Part shown: positions 1 to 7,646 of the stretch, one piece after another
How positions within the stretch are numbered: the first letter of the stretch is position 1
Layout of the letters: the number at the start of each line of letters is the position of its first letter
Assembly: GCA_046302815.1 (NCBI GenBank)
Contig: JBKCHO010000102.1
Span: forward strand, 1-23,270
Source: JALRAP01 sp046302815
GTDB taxonomy: Bacteria; Bacteroidota; Bacteroidia; AKYH767-A; OLB10
DNA length: 23,270 nt
Reading direction: 5' to 3'
The notes under the pieces: generated by a model
What the model was told of the DNA's origin: nothing
The model's database searches: none
Seen by the model: only the letters and a program-made list of their open reading frames with translations
Position numbers and translations under genes: made by a program

Positions 1-874
1 GCTCAGGACTGAGCGAAAAGGTTCGTGCCGATTCGGATGACACACCTGCATGCAAATCGCTTTCGGCAGAAAAAACTTCAAGAACGCCCTTATTAACCAA
101 CTGTGATAAGGAAGTAGCGCTAGCTCCTGAAAGCCGCAAAAGCTGTGATTTCAAAACCTCGCTCCTGCCCTTCTCGGAGATGAGTTTTACAAATTGCATG
201 AGTATTTCCAACTGCTTTGGCGACCGCTTTTCCAAGGAATCAAATACGGATCTTAAAAAATCTTCGTTTCGAGCAGCTGGTGTGTATCTCACAAACTCAG
301 CACTACGAGGCTTGAAATTTTCCCGCATCGATTCGTACACTTCCAAAATACCTCGTTCAACCAAGCTACGAACCATTTTCAATCCATTCTTAGATCCCGA
401 TGCCTTTATGGTGTCGGTTACAGACAAAGGATTACCACGAAGGGCATTAACTAAGGATTCCTCTTCAGGTGTGAGTAACACTTCCGGAACCACATCATCA
501 CCTTCAGCTAGTGCCAAAACGGTTTCACTCTGCAATTTCAAATCGGCTGGCAAGGCCGCCATCATCACCTCACCAATAGTACACATATAATAATCAGCCA
601 TCCAATCCCACATGTCAAACTGGGATTGTGTTACCACAGGAAAATCATCCAATAACTCCACAGCCTCCTTGGGTTGATATTCAAGTGGCTCGTGGTGATG
701 AAGACTCCTAACCACTGCCGTATAAAATTTAGACTTGCCGAATGGAACAACCAACCTTTGACCAATCGCAACCTCTTCGCGAAATTCTTCAGGGATACGG
801 TAGGTGAACAACTGTCTCAATGGCAGAGGCAGTATCACATCCGCGAATAGCGGTTTGGTTTTGATGATTGGCAT
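1..874 (-). CDS. priA: Primosomal protein N' (PriA replication restart helicase), N-terminal part only
   Basis: The frame is open from an ATG at 874 down to base 1, giving about 291 residues; the gene continues beyond the window. The start reads MPIIKTKPLFADVILPLP, followed by the PriA-like segment WDWMADYYMCTIGEVMMAAL near residues 87-106. This corresponds to the 3'-DNA-binding domain (about 1-105) followed by the winged-helix region. The helicase lobe with its Walker A motif and the zinc-binding cysteines would lie outside the window, so activity cannot be judged. PriA is a 3'-5' DNA helicase that recognises stalled forks and D-loops and reloads the replisome in the cytoplasm. The gene begins 11 bp after the corA stop on the same strand, which suggests co-transcription. 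No Shine-Dalgarno sequence is visible. The family assignment rests on recognised N-terminal sequence. Confidence 0.9.
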   Translation of the reverse strand, partial: MPIIKTKPLFADVILPLPLRQLFTYRIPEEFREEVAIGQRLVVPFGKSKFYTAVVRSLHHHEPLEYQPKEAVELLDDFPVVTQSQFDMWDWMADYYMCTIGEVMMAALPADLKLQSETVLALAEGDDVVPEVLLTPEEESLVNALRGNPLSVTDTIKASGSKNGLKMVRSLVERGILEVYESMRENFKPRSAEFVRYTPAARNEDFLRSVFDSLEKRSPKQLEILMQFVKLISEKGRSEVLKSQLLRLSGASATSLSQLVNKGVLEVFSAESDLHAGVSSESARTFSLSPE

Positions 875-885
875 AATTGATGAAA

Positions 886-2037
886 TCAGTTTTTATCGCG
901 CCAAACCAACCAGCCCTTCTTGAAAAAATAGGCCAACTGCAATACTACGATGACCACCATGGCCAACACCACTCCCACATAACCAAAAGGAGAATGCAGC
1001 TCCGGCATGTTCCAAGGCATGGTCTCTCCAGTAGACTCATCCACATAAACGAAATTCATCCCATATACACCTACAATGAAGGTTAAAGGAATAAAAATGG
1101 TTGAAATGATGGTAAGCACCTTCATCACCTGGTTCAATCGATTGCTGACACTGGAAAGGTAGATGTCCATGAGGGATGCGGTGATTTCGCGATAGGAATC
1201 GATGATATCCATTACCTGTATCGTGTGATCATAGGTGTCACGCAAATATCTTCTGGAAACTTCACTGAAAAGCGGCGATTGGTTACGCATCAAGTCGTTT
1301 AGCTTTTCGCGCTCAGACCAAACAATCCTTCGGAAATGAATGAGTCTTCGTTTAGAGCCTTGAATGTTTTGTAATGAATACCGGTCTGGCGCCTCTAGCA
1401 GGACATCTTCAAGGTCGTCGAGGAAATTCCCTAACTTCTCCATGAATGGAAAATAGTTATCGACAACCGCATCCATCAGGGCATATCCCATATAGGAGGC
1501 ACCGCTTTTGCGGATTACGCCCCTGTTCTGAAACAATCGGTCGCGGACAGGATTAAACAGTTCAACATGGTGCTCATGCAATGAGATGACCATGTCTCTA
1601 AAAACAAAAATGGAAACCTGCTCATCCATAAAATCATCGTCTCCATTGCGGTGTATAGCTCTGCTTATGATGAATACATGGTGCTCAGACTCTTCAACTT
1701 TAGGTCTTTGATGTCCACTTAAAACATCTTCCATTTCCAAGCGATGGATGTTGAAAGCATCGGTCATTTCTTCAAAAAAACGGCGGTCACCAAAACCTCG
1801 AACTTCAATCCAATGGGTCAAGGAAGGCCGCTCGGATAAATGGTTTTTGATGGCTGCTACATTCTCGAAAGTGCACTCCTCAATTGTGGATTCGCTGTAG
1901 CTCAAAACCCGAACAGTAGGCTTGAGGGCATCATCCGGAATGCTCATCAAGCCCGGTGCAGCACCCGGAGGTGCCTTCTTATGACGACGGAACCGAAACT
2001 TACGAGGCGATTTTTTCTTTGTGGATGCTTCAGACAT
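886..2037 (-). CDS. corA: Magnesium/cobalt transporter CorA
   Basis: This encodes a 383-residue inner-membrane divalent cation channel of the CorA MIT family, which takes up Mg2+ (and Co2+) as a pentamer. The diagnostic YGMNF motif ends the first of two C-terminal membrane helices (TFIVGVYGMNF). It is followed by the acidic periplasmic loop and a second helix (VGVVLAMVVIVVLQLAYFF), with a short positively charged tail. The large cytoplasmic N-terminal region is typical in length. I chose the ATG at 2037 (MSEASTKKKSPRK), which gives a basic N-terminus. Upstream in-frame starts (ATG at 2052 and 2064, TTG at 2070) are possible, and the longest form gives 394 aa. The gene diverges from the methyltransferase gene and is followed by priA after 11 bp. 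No Mg2+ riboswitch fits in the short leader. Confidence 0.95.
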   Translation of the reverse strand: MSEASTKKKSPRKFRFRRHKKAPPGAAPGLMSIPDDALKPTVRVLSYSESTIEECTFENVAAIKNHLSERPSLTHWIEVRGFGDRRFFEEMTDAFNIHRLEMEDVLSGHQRPKVEESEHHVFIISRAIHRNGDDDFMDEQVSIFVFRDMVISLHEHHVELFNPVRDRLFQNRGVIRKSGASYMGYALMDAVVDNYFPFMEKLGNFLDDLEDVLLEAPDRYSLQNIQGSKRRLIHFRRIVWSEREKLNDLMRNQSPLFSEVSRRYLRDTYDHTIQVMDIIDSYREITASLMDIYLSSVSNRLNQVMKVLTIISTIFIPLTFIVGVYGMNFVYVDESTGETMPWNMPELHSPFGYVGVVLAMVVIVVLQLAYFFKKGWLVWRDKN

Positions 2038-2082
2038 GCTCTTAGCAATCATTATCAGGACCATACCCAATCATGCCCCTGC

Positions 2083-2113
2083 TTTGTAAAAATAGGTATT
2101 TTGAACATCTTTG
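2083..2113 (+). promoter_or_regulatory. Bacteroidota-type promoter for methyltransferase-ZIP operon
   Basis: A TTTG at 2083-2086 (-33 box) and CATCTTTG at 2106-2113 (-7 box, one mismatch to TAnnTTTG) are separated by 19 bp, the spacing expected for the Bacteroidota primary sigma factor. The predicted transcript starts near 2118, giving a leader of about 41 nt before the ATG at 2159. Confidence 0.65.
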
Positions 2114-2158
2114 CACCAAATTAACAACGGATTCATTTTCCCTGAATACCACAACGAA

Positions 2159-2911
2159 ATGAGCGGCCAAGTAAACGAAAACGAGTGGTATGCCACATGG
2201 TTTGATTCACCCTACTACCCTGTTTTATACGGCCATCGAGATGAAATGGATGCACAACATTTTCTGGATGAGTTAACCAAGTTGGACATCTTCAAGCCAG
2301 GTATAAAAATTGCCGATATTTGTTGCGGAAGAGGGAGGCACGCATCCTACTTGCATGCTAAAGGATTTGTGGTTTTTGGATTCGATCTTTCGCAGGAGAG
2401 TATCTCCCACTGTCAGAAGCTGGCAAAGCCAGGCATATCTTTTTTTAGGCATGATATGCGTGACCCATTTCCCGAGGCCGGATTCGATGTGGTTCTCAAT
2501 CTCTTCACTTCGTTCGGCTATTTTGACACTGTCGAGCAGAACACATCGGCCTTGAGACACATGTGCGCCGCAATGAAACCATCTGGTTACCTCGTAATCG
2601 ATTTTCTTAACATCAATACGGTCTTAAATCAGTTGGTGGTTTCTGAATCAGTCGTAAAGGAAGGCATTCGATTCGAGCTTTCAAGAAAAGTTGAAAATGG
2701 TCGGATTGAAAAAACCATTCATATTGATGACCATGGTAAAAATCATGTTTTCAAAGAGAGTGTTGCCATGCTTGATTTGGATGCGTTTAAATCGATGCTT
2801 TTGAATTGTGGAATGGAAATCGTTGAAGTGTTCGGAAATTACGACCTTCACGATTACAATCCAATGCTTTCACCACGGCTCATTATCGTCGCCAAACATG
2901 CACAACCATGA
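2159..2911 (+). CDS. Class I SAM-dependent methyltransferase, substrate unknown
   Basis: This is a 250-residue cytoplasmic Rossmann-fold methyltransferase. Motif I (SAM binding) is ADICCGRGRHASYL at about residues 52-65. It is followed by the acidic end of strand 2, VVFGFDLSQESI, which would bind the ribose of SAM. HDMRDPFP and FDVVLNLFTSFGYF match motifs II/III, and GYLVIDFLN matches motif IV. The pattern resembles small-molecule type methyltransferases (Methyltransf_25 group), but nothing in the sequence names the substrate. I chose the ATG at 2159 (MSGQVNENEW); a TTG at 2111 lies inside the promoter -7 box and is unlikely. The stop overlaps the start of the ZIP transporter gene by ATGA, so the two are translationally coupled. 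Confidence 0.85.
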   Translation: MSGQVNENEWYATWFDSPYYPVLYGHRDEMDAQHFLDELTKLDIFKPGIKIADICCGRGRHASYLHAKGFVVFGFDLSQESISHCQKLAKPGISFFRHDMRDPFPEAGFDVVLNLFTSFGYFDTVEQNTSALRHMCAAMKPSGYLVIDFLNINTVLNQLVVSESVVKEGIRFELSRKVENGRIEKTIHIDDHGKNHVFKESVAMLDLDAFKSMLLNCGMEIVEVFGNYDLHDYNPMLSPRLIIVAKHAQP

Positions 2912-3624
2912 ATACTATTGAATCGGCCATCATGTTTGTAACTGTGTCCCTCGGGGGGATGCTCTTTTTTACAATCAGGAATGTCAATCAGAAGATATTG
3001 AAGTTGTCGTTGGCATTTACAGGCGCCTTCTTGTTTTCATTGAGCTTAACACATCTCCTTCCAACTGTCTTCAGTCACGATGCGCAAAACGCAGGTATAT
3101 TCATTTTGGCGGGATTCTTCCTACAGCTGGTTTTGGAATATTTTACCGAGGGCGTTGAACACGGTCATGAACACCACCATAACCACCATGGCAAATCGTT
3201 TCCATTGGCCATGATGGTTGGACTTTGCATCCATTCATTTTTGGAAGGCATGCCCCTGTCTGGACATTTTGACACACACGACCATGGGCATTCGCTCTTA
3301 GCAGGAATCATCCTGCACCACTTGCCTGTGGCTTTCGTGTTGGTAAGTATGCTAATGCATTCCGGAATAGGAAGAACCTGGTCGATTGTGAATTTGTTGC
3401 TTTTCGCCGCCATGGCGCCGATAGGCGCATGGTTTAGCGGCATGCTAAGTGAGACCGAGTTGATGAATATCGGAGCCCACTATGACAAAATAATGGGTCT
3501 TGTGATTGGAATATTTCTGCACATATCCACCACCATCCTTTTCGAATCAGGTAGTGGCCACAGGTTCAACCTTTATAAATTGAGTGTGATTCTGCTTGGA
3601 GCTATTGCGGCTTTGCTCCTGTAA
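2908..3624 (+). CDS. ZIP family zinc/divalent metal transporter
   Basis: This encodes a 238-residue polytopic inner-membrane protein of the ZIP (ZupT/SLC39-like) family, which moves Zn2+ and related metals into the cytoplasm. The key metal-site helices are visible: HSFLEGMPL at about 109-117 (TM4, H109 and E113) and HHLPVAFVL at about 137-145 (TM5). A histidine-rich loop, HGHEHHHNHH, lies at about 85-94 between TM3 and TM4, and a second His/Asp patch (HFDTHDHGHS) follows TM4. Both may be metal-sensing or metal-capturing. Seven to eight hydrophobic segments can be seen. The ATG overlaps the methyltransferase stop by 4 bp. The stop at 3622-3624 directly abuts the convergent peroxiredoxin stop. 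The metal specificity is inferred from the family only. Confidence 0.88.
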   Translation: MNTIESAIMFVTVSLGGMLFFTIRNVNQKILKLSLAFTGAFLFSLSLTHLLPTVFSHDAQNAGIFILAGFFLQLVLEYFTEGVEHGHEHHHNHHGKSFPLAMMVGLCIHSFLEGMPLSGHFDTHDHGHSLLAGIILHHLPVAFVLVSMLMHSGIGRTWSIVNLLLFAAMAPIGAWFSGMLSETELMNIGAHYDKIMGLVIGIFLHISTTILFESGSGHRFNLYKLSVILLGAIAALLL

Positions 3625-4086
3625 TCAAGCCAAGGCAGCCTTGATCTGATCGAAATCAGGAAGATCGCCGGCTGATTCATTCACTTGAGCATACTTTACC
3701 ACACCATTCTCGTCGATCACAAAAGCTGATCGCTTGGAAGTTCCTTTCATTCCAAAAACAAACTCATCATAGCTGCAACCGTAAAGCTTGCTCACTTCTT
3801 TGTTGTAATCGGCAAGAAGCTCGAAATTGTAACCCTGATCTTCCTTGAATTTTGCCAAGGTGAACAGAGTATCGGTTGAAATACCAATAACTTTAGCATT
3901 AACATGGTTATAGGACGCCATGTCATCCCTAACAGAACATAGCTCCTTGGTACAAACTCCAGTGAATGCCGCAGGGAAAAACAATAATACTACTTTATGG
4001 CCACGGAGGGAACTCAAGGTGATTGCTTGCTTTTCGGTATTGAAAAGTGTGAAGTCAGGTGCGGGTTGGTTAATGGAGATGGACAT
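3625..4086 (-). CDS. Peroxiredoxin (AhpC/TSA superfamily, AhpE/Bcp-like)
   Basis: This 153-residue thioredoxin-fold protein reduces H2O2 and organic peroxides in the cytoplasm. The peroxidatic site is FFPAAFTGVCTKELC, with Cys45 as the peroxidatic residue in the conserved P-x3-T-x2-C context. A second cysteine, Cys50, sits five residues later as in Bcp/PrxQ proteins, and a third lies in LYGCSY. A conserved Arg follows in SKRSAFVID. The redundant cysteines leave it open whether the enzyme works by a 1-Cys or an intramolecular 2-Cys mechanism. There is no signal peptide. The start ATG at 4086 (MSISINQPAPDFTLFN) is the standard peroxiredoxin N-terminus. A weak -7-like box (GATATTTG on the minus strand, 4121-4128) lies upstream without a clear -33 element. 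Confidence 0.92.
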   Translation of the reverse strand: MSISINQPAPDFTLFNTEKQAITLSSLRGHKVVLLFFPAAFTGVCTKELCSVRDDMASYNHVNAKVIGISTDTLFTLAKFKEDQGYNFELLADYNKEVSKLYGCSYDEFVFGMKGTSKRSAFVIDENGVVKYAQVNESAGDLPDFDQIKAALA

Positions 4087-4158
4087 GTTTAAGGGTGTTT
4101 TGGTTTTTAAGAATTGGATGCAAATATCGGGATTGGAACAGATTTTTTTGAAAAAAGT

Positions 4159-4926
4159 TTAATCCCGGAACGCTGCCACATTACGATCCCTGTTCATTCG
4201 AACCACGAATTTCCCGGTAAAAAACCCCAATGCGGCTCCTGCAAAAGCGTCGGAAACCCAATGATTTCCATTATATACTCTGGAAACTGTTACCGCCCCG
4301 GCCAAGCCATAGGAAACCCAGGAAATCCATTTTCGCTTTTGGCCGTAAGTGGAGGCTAAAACTGTTGCCAGAGCGAATGAGGTAGCAGCATGCCTGGATA
4401 CAAACGAACCGTTGTCCCTTTCATTACCCATTGGCCCTTCAAAATGGAATGGGTCATGTGAAATATCGTCATTAGGACGATGGCGTTGAACCCCCCATTT
4501 GAAAGCGGTGGCTAATCCCGCGGAGAAAGCAAAGGCCTCAAACCCGGCACCAGCAATATGGATATGCTCTTTTTGACGGGTAATCAATCCATAACCACCC
4601 AAAGCAGCTATAACAGGCAAGGAAAACGCACCGTTACCAAAAGGCTCAAGGAACTGCTTGGAAAAACCGCCCATACCACCATCACGATTATCAGAAATGA
4701 ATTCATGAACCTCCGCATCCAAATGCATCATTACCGCTGAGGTGGTAGCTATTCCAGCGAATGTTAACCATTCTTTACCATTCCAATGATAGGGCGATGA
4801 AATGTATCTGCCTACATCCTTGGTATAATTCCTAATAAAACTTGAATCGCTTTGGTTTTGCGCCCTTGCGGGGATGCACAATAGATGCAATAATATGCAA
4901 ATGATAAAGCTGCGCAAACAGAACAT
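4159..4926 (-). CDS. PAP2 family phosphatase, exported
   Basis: This is a 255-residue phosphatidic acid phosphatase type 2 protein, with the start chosen at the ATG at 4926. That gives a clear signal peptide (MFCLRSFIICILLHLLCIPARA, with cleavage predicted just before QNQ). Longer in-frame versions reach back into mazG and are unlikely. The three family motifs are present: K143-x6-R150-P151 (KWGVQRHRP), SFVSRHAATS at about 174-183 with His179, and SRVYNGNHWVSD at 215-226 with Arg216, His222 and Asp226. The second motif differs from the usual PSGH (here VSRH) but keeps the histidine. Such enzymes dephosphorylate lipid phosphates, for example undecaprenyl pyrophosphate, phosphatidic acid or lipid A, at the periplasmic face; the actual substrate is unknown. 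It lies 16 bp after the mazG stop, probably in one transcript. Confidence 0.85.
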   Translation of the reverse strand: MFCLRSFIICILLHLLCIPARAQNQSDSSFIRNYTKDVGRYISSPYHWNGKEWLTFAGIATTSAVMMHLDAEVHEFISDNRDGGMGGFSKQFLEPFGNGAFSLPVIAALGGYGLITRQKEHIHIAGAGFEAFAFSAGLATAFKWGVQRHRPNDDISHDPFHFEGPMGNERDNGSFVSRHAATSFALATVLASTYGQKRKWISWVSYGLAGAVTVSRVYNGNHWVSDAFAGAALGFFTGKFVVRMNRDRNVAAFRD

Positions 4927-4942
4927 TGCAGAAGGAAAAATC

Positions 4943-5722
4943 CTATAAGCCTTTCGATTTAGCCTCATTCCAAAAAACATCCATTTCCTCCAATGACATA
5001 TCTTGAAGGGATTTTCCGATGTGTTTAGCCGCTTGTTCCAGATATTGAAAACGAGCAATGAATTTCGAATTCGTGCGCTCCAATGCCTCGTCTGGGTTCA
5101 CATTTAAAAACCTGGATAAGTTTACCATAGAGAACATTAAATCGCCAAACTCCGACTTCATTCGTTCGGTATTTCCCGACCTGATTTCGGCCCTTAATTC
5201 CTTGAGCTCCTCTTCTACCTTGTCAAGTACCTGTTCCTGTTTTTCCCAATCGAAACCGGCAGAGCGAGCCTTGTCTTGTATTCGCATAGATTTGATGAGA
5301 GATGGTAGAGATTTAGGAACGCCCTCCAAAACGGATTTCTTACCCTCCTTCAGTTTTAACTGCTCCCAATTACGGGCAACCTCACCTGCATCACCCACTT
5401 TTACCTCACCGTAAATATGAGGATGCCGATGAATTAACTTTTCACATACCTGATCAATAACAGACTTTATGTCAAAAACAGCCGTTTCAGAGGCAATTCG
5501 GGCATAAAAAACAATATGTAGCAAGATATCGCCCAATTCCTTTTTGACTTCATCCTGGTTACCCTCAAGTATGGCATCAGCCAATTCGTAGACCTCTTCG
5601 ATGGTCAAATGCCGAAGCGTTTCCATCGTTTGTGCCTTATCCCAAGGACACTGCTCCCTGAGCTCATCCATGATTTGGAGCAAACGGCCAAAAGCCTCCA
5701 GCTTGGCATCTATTGGATTCAT
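4943..5722 (-). CDS. mazG: Nucleoside triphosphate pyrophosphohydrolase MazG
   Basis: This 259-residue protein hydrolyses (d)NTPs to NMP plus pyrophosphate in the cytoplasm, as a house-cleaning enzyme for aberrant nucleotides and a modulator of (p)ppGpp signalling. The N-terminal all-alpha domain has CPWDKAQT at about 25-32, the metal-binding EEVYEL at 42-47, and KKELGDILLH at 60-69 (ExxD). A second MazG-like domain has EEELKELRAE and EFGDLMFSMVNLSRF. The length and two-domain layout match E. coli-type MazG. I chose the ATG at 5722 (MNPIDAKL); a TTG nine bases upstream lies inside the promoter -7 region. No mazE or mazF gene is nearby, so this is not a toxin-antitoxin locus. The PAP2 gene follows after 16 bp. 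Confidence 0.95.
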   Translation of the reverse strand: MNPIDAKLEAFGRLLQIMDELREQCPWDKAQTMETLRHLTIEEVYELADAILEGNQDEVKKELGDILLHIVFYARIASETAVFDIKSVIDQVCEKLIHRHPHIYGEVKVGDAGEVARNWEQLKLKEGKKSVLEGVPKSLPSLIKSMRIQDKARSAGFDWEKQEQVLDKVEEELKELRAEIRSGNTERMKSEFGDLMFSMVNLSRFLNVNPDEALERTNSKFIARFQYLEQAAKHIGKSLQDMSLEEMDVFWNEAKSKGL

Positions 5723-5728
5723 TATGAG

Positions 5729-5759
5729 CAAAGGTAGGTATTCCTTTGAAAGCGTTCAA
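5729..5759 (-). promoter_or_regulatory. mazG promoter, nearly leaderless
   Basis: On the minus strand there is a TTG at 5759-5757 and a perfect TACCTTTG at 5736-5729, with 20 bp between them. The -7 box ends 6 nt before the ATG at 5722, so the mRNA leader should be only a few nucleotides long. Confidence 0.7.
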
Positions 5760-5772
5760 CTTATTATCTTTG
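5745..5772 (+). promoter_or_regulatory. Putative promoter of the PagL-GIN-LtaS-like operon
   Basis: A perfect TAnnTTTG -7 box (TATCTTTG) lies at 5765-5772. The only TTTG upstream is at 5745-5748, giving a 16 bp spacer, shorter than usual, so the -33 assignment is weak. The element interleaves with the divergent mazG promoter. The box ends 4 nt before the ATG at 5777. Confidence 0.5.
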
Positions 5773-5776
5773 TCAT

Positions 5777-6889
5777 ATGTCGATGCGCATAATGGCATGC
5801 TGCTTTTTATTACTTCTGACCCTCAATGGAGAGGGCCTGGCGCAACCAATTTATGCTATTGAAGGGGCTTTACATAGAGGCCACATGATTGTCCATAGGC
5901 CTTTGGTTGATGGACTTCAAAGCGAAAGGATTAAAGGTTATGAAGTCTCACTATACGGCAGAGTTTCAGGAAAAAAACAATGGCACCACGATTATAAAAT
6001 CCCCTTTGGGGGAATCTATGCCGGATGGTGGAATCTTGGTAATAAGAATACCCTTGGATATTCATTTTCCATAGTTCCTTTCATTGATTTCAAATTATCT
6101 AGTGGCAAAAAAACTTCGTTCAATCTGAAATTCGGCTGGGGCATAGGAATCAACGAGAAAAAGTTTGATGCCGAAAACAATTACAAAAATGTGGTAATAG
6201 GCTCAAAAATCAATAATTCCATTTTACTGCATCCAACTTTTTCTTATCGGTTTACTGAAAAAACCTGTGTGAAAGTAGGGCTATCTTTGTTTCATTTAAG
6301 TAACGGAAGCTTTGAAAATCCTAATTTAGGAATCAACTTGATCTCCTTTACAACTGGATTAGTATTTGGATTTGGGAACGACACCGTCTATGCGCCGTTT
6401 TCACAAAAAGAAGGCGAAATAAAACATGAAGCCTTCGTATATGGCTCTATGTTTGCAAAGGAAATTGCTCCTCCAGATGGAAAACGGTATACTACAGCAT
6501 CTCTAGTCTTTGACCATATGTGGAAAACCAGCAGAAAAATGTCGTTCGGAGGAGGTGTTGATGTATTTTATGACAAATCATTAACCCAAAGGTCGAACTA
6601 TAACGAACAAGATGGAATATTGGGAATAATCCGCTCCGGAATCCACGGAGGAACTGAAATGCGAATTGGAAGTACATCAATAATCTTAAACATGGGCGCC
6701 TATTTTTATTCAGGTGCTGGAGGGGAATCCATTTTCCATCGTTTTGGAATTCGTCAAAAACTGAAACAGAAATGGGCCTTGGTGCTCCATGTAAAATCCC
6801 ATTGGGGAAAGGCTGACCATATGGAAATAGGAATTGGAAGAAGCCTTAGCAATAGGAATCGATTAAAAAAGGATATCAATACAAACTAA
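5777..6889 (+). CDS. Acyloxyacyl hydrolase / PagL-like lipid A 3-O-deacylase, exported
   Basis: This encodes a 370-residue predicted outer-membrane beta-barrel. An N-terminal signal peptide (hydrophobic CCFLLLLTLNGEGLA, cleavage near residue 22) is followed by alternating barrel-like strands. The PagL signature is FHLSNGSFENPNLGIN at about 172-187, with His173 and Ser175 in the positions of the P. aeruginosa PagL catalytic His and Ser. The spacing to the third catalytic position is conserved, but an Asn (Asn187) stands where PagL has Glu. PagL removes the 3-O acyl chain from lipid A at the outer membrane. The C-terminal half (about residue 210 onward) is an extra beta-rich region beyond the size of classical PagL. 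ATGs at 5777, 5783 and 5792 are all in frame; given the promoter position, 5783 or 5792 may be the real start. It leads a plus-strand operon with the next two genes. Confidence 0.78.
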   Translation: MSMRIMACCFLLLLTLNGEGLAQPIYAIEGALHRGHMIVHRPLVDGLQSERIKGYEVSLYGRVSGKKQWHHDYKIPFGGIYAGWWNLGNKNTLGYSFSIVPFIDFKLSSGKKTSFNLKFGWGIGINEKKFDAENNYKNVVIGSKINNSILLHPTFSYRFTEKTCVKVGLSLFHLSNGSFENPNLGINLISFTTGLVFGFGNDTVYAPFSQKEGEIKHEAFVYGSMFAKEIAPPDGKRYTTASLVFDHMWKTSRKMSFGGGVDVFYDKSLTQRSNYNEQDGILGIIRSGIHGGTEMRIGSTSIILNMGAYFYSGAGGESIFHRFGIRQKLKQKWALVLHVKSHWGKADHMEIGIGRSLSNRNRLKKDINTN

Positions 6890-6905
6890 AATAGTAATTT
6901 AAACA

Positions 6906-7646
6906 ATGTATCGATTTGCTTACATAATTCCATACTTCTTAATTGCAACTATTTTCGTGTCTTGTGGAGAAGATCCATTTTGCAATTGCCTCCAGCCTAC
7001 TGGAAAGACATCCAGCGAACATCGAACACTTGCAGCATTTCAAAAAATTGAAGTGTCAAATAATATAAATGTCAATATCCACATTGCAAATGAACACAAA
7101 GCAATTGTAACTTGTGGCAAAAACCTAATTGATGGTGTTGAGACGGAGGTAGAGTACGGTCAACTCAAAATCCGAAATATGAACAGATGCAATTGGATTA
7201 GGAATCCGGGAAATGATTTTACTGTAGATATTTACACCAAAGAGTTAATAGAGATCGTGTTCAGGGGCGGTGGCAACATTCAATGTATTGATACTATAAA
7301 AACAAAAACTTTTTTAGCAGAAAATTGGGATGCCACAGGAAGCCTTAGTTTAAAACTGGACTGCGAAGAATCCATTCTGAAAATACACACAGGCCCATCA
7401 GATATAATAGCTGAAGGTTCAACTAGCTATTCATATCTATACAATACCGGAAACGGATATATAAGAGCAGGAAGTTTACGATCGTCCTATGCAGAGGTAT
7501 TCAACAGGGGAACCGGTGATTGTTTTGTACATTCCAATATAAGACTGATTGCAAAAATAAAATATCTGGGGGATGTTTTTTACACCGGCCAACCGGATGA
7601 AATACAAAAGGAAATTTCCGGATCTGGCCAATTGATCGCATACTGA
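6906..7646 (+). CDS. GIN-domain (DUF2807-like) lipoprotein
   Basis: This 246-residue protein has a lipoprotein signal (MYRFAYIIPYFLIATIFVSC, lipid-modified Cys20). The mature part resembles the head GIN domain (PF10988/DUF2807) common in Bacteroidota. It shows the typical opening AFQKIEVSNNINVNIHIANE and repeated short beta-strand turns suggesting a stacked beta-helix, ending with GSGQLIAY. Several cysteines (Cys26, Cys28 and later ones) could form disulfides. The family's function is not established; the label of autotransporter adhesin head is a computational name only. It lies 16 bp after the PagL-like gene and 4 bp before the LtaS-like gene, so it almost certainly shares their transcript and acts at the cell envelope. 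Confidence 0.75.
   Translation: MYRFAYIIPYFLIATIFVSCGEDPFCNCLQPTGKTSSEHRTLAAFQKIEVSNNINVNIHIANEHKAIVTCGKNLIDGVETEVEYGQLKIRNMNRCNWIRNPGNDFTVDIYTKELIEIVFRGGGNIQCIDTIKTKTFLAENWDATGSLSLKLDCEESILKIHTGPSDIIAEGSTSYSYLYNTGNGYIRAGSLRSSYAEVFNRGTGDCFVHSNIRLIAKIKYLGDVFYTGQPDEIQKEISGSGQLIAY

Noticed and set aside
180..590. Plus-strand open frame of 136 codons
   Set aside because: It is antisense to the continuous priA frame, has low-complexity Ser/Thr-rich sequence and no recognisable domain.
2038..2158. Magnesium riboswitch ahead of corA
   Set aside because: The gap is short and also has to hold the divergent promoter; no long structured leader is seen.
4943..5722. MazG as part of a mazEF toxin-antitoxin module
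   Set aside because: No MazE- or MazF-like gene is present; the protein is the two-domain pyrophosphohydrolase found as a housekeeping enzyme.
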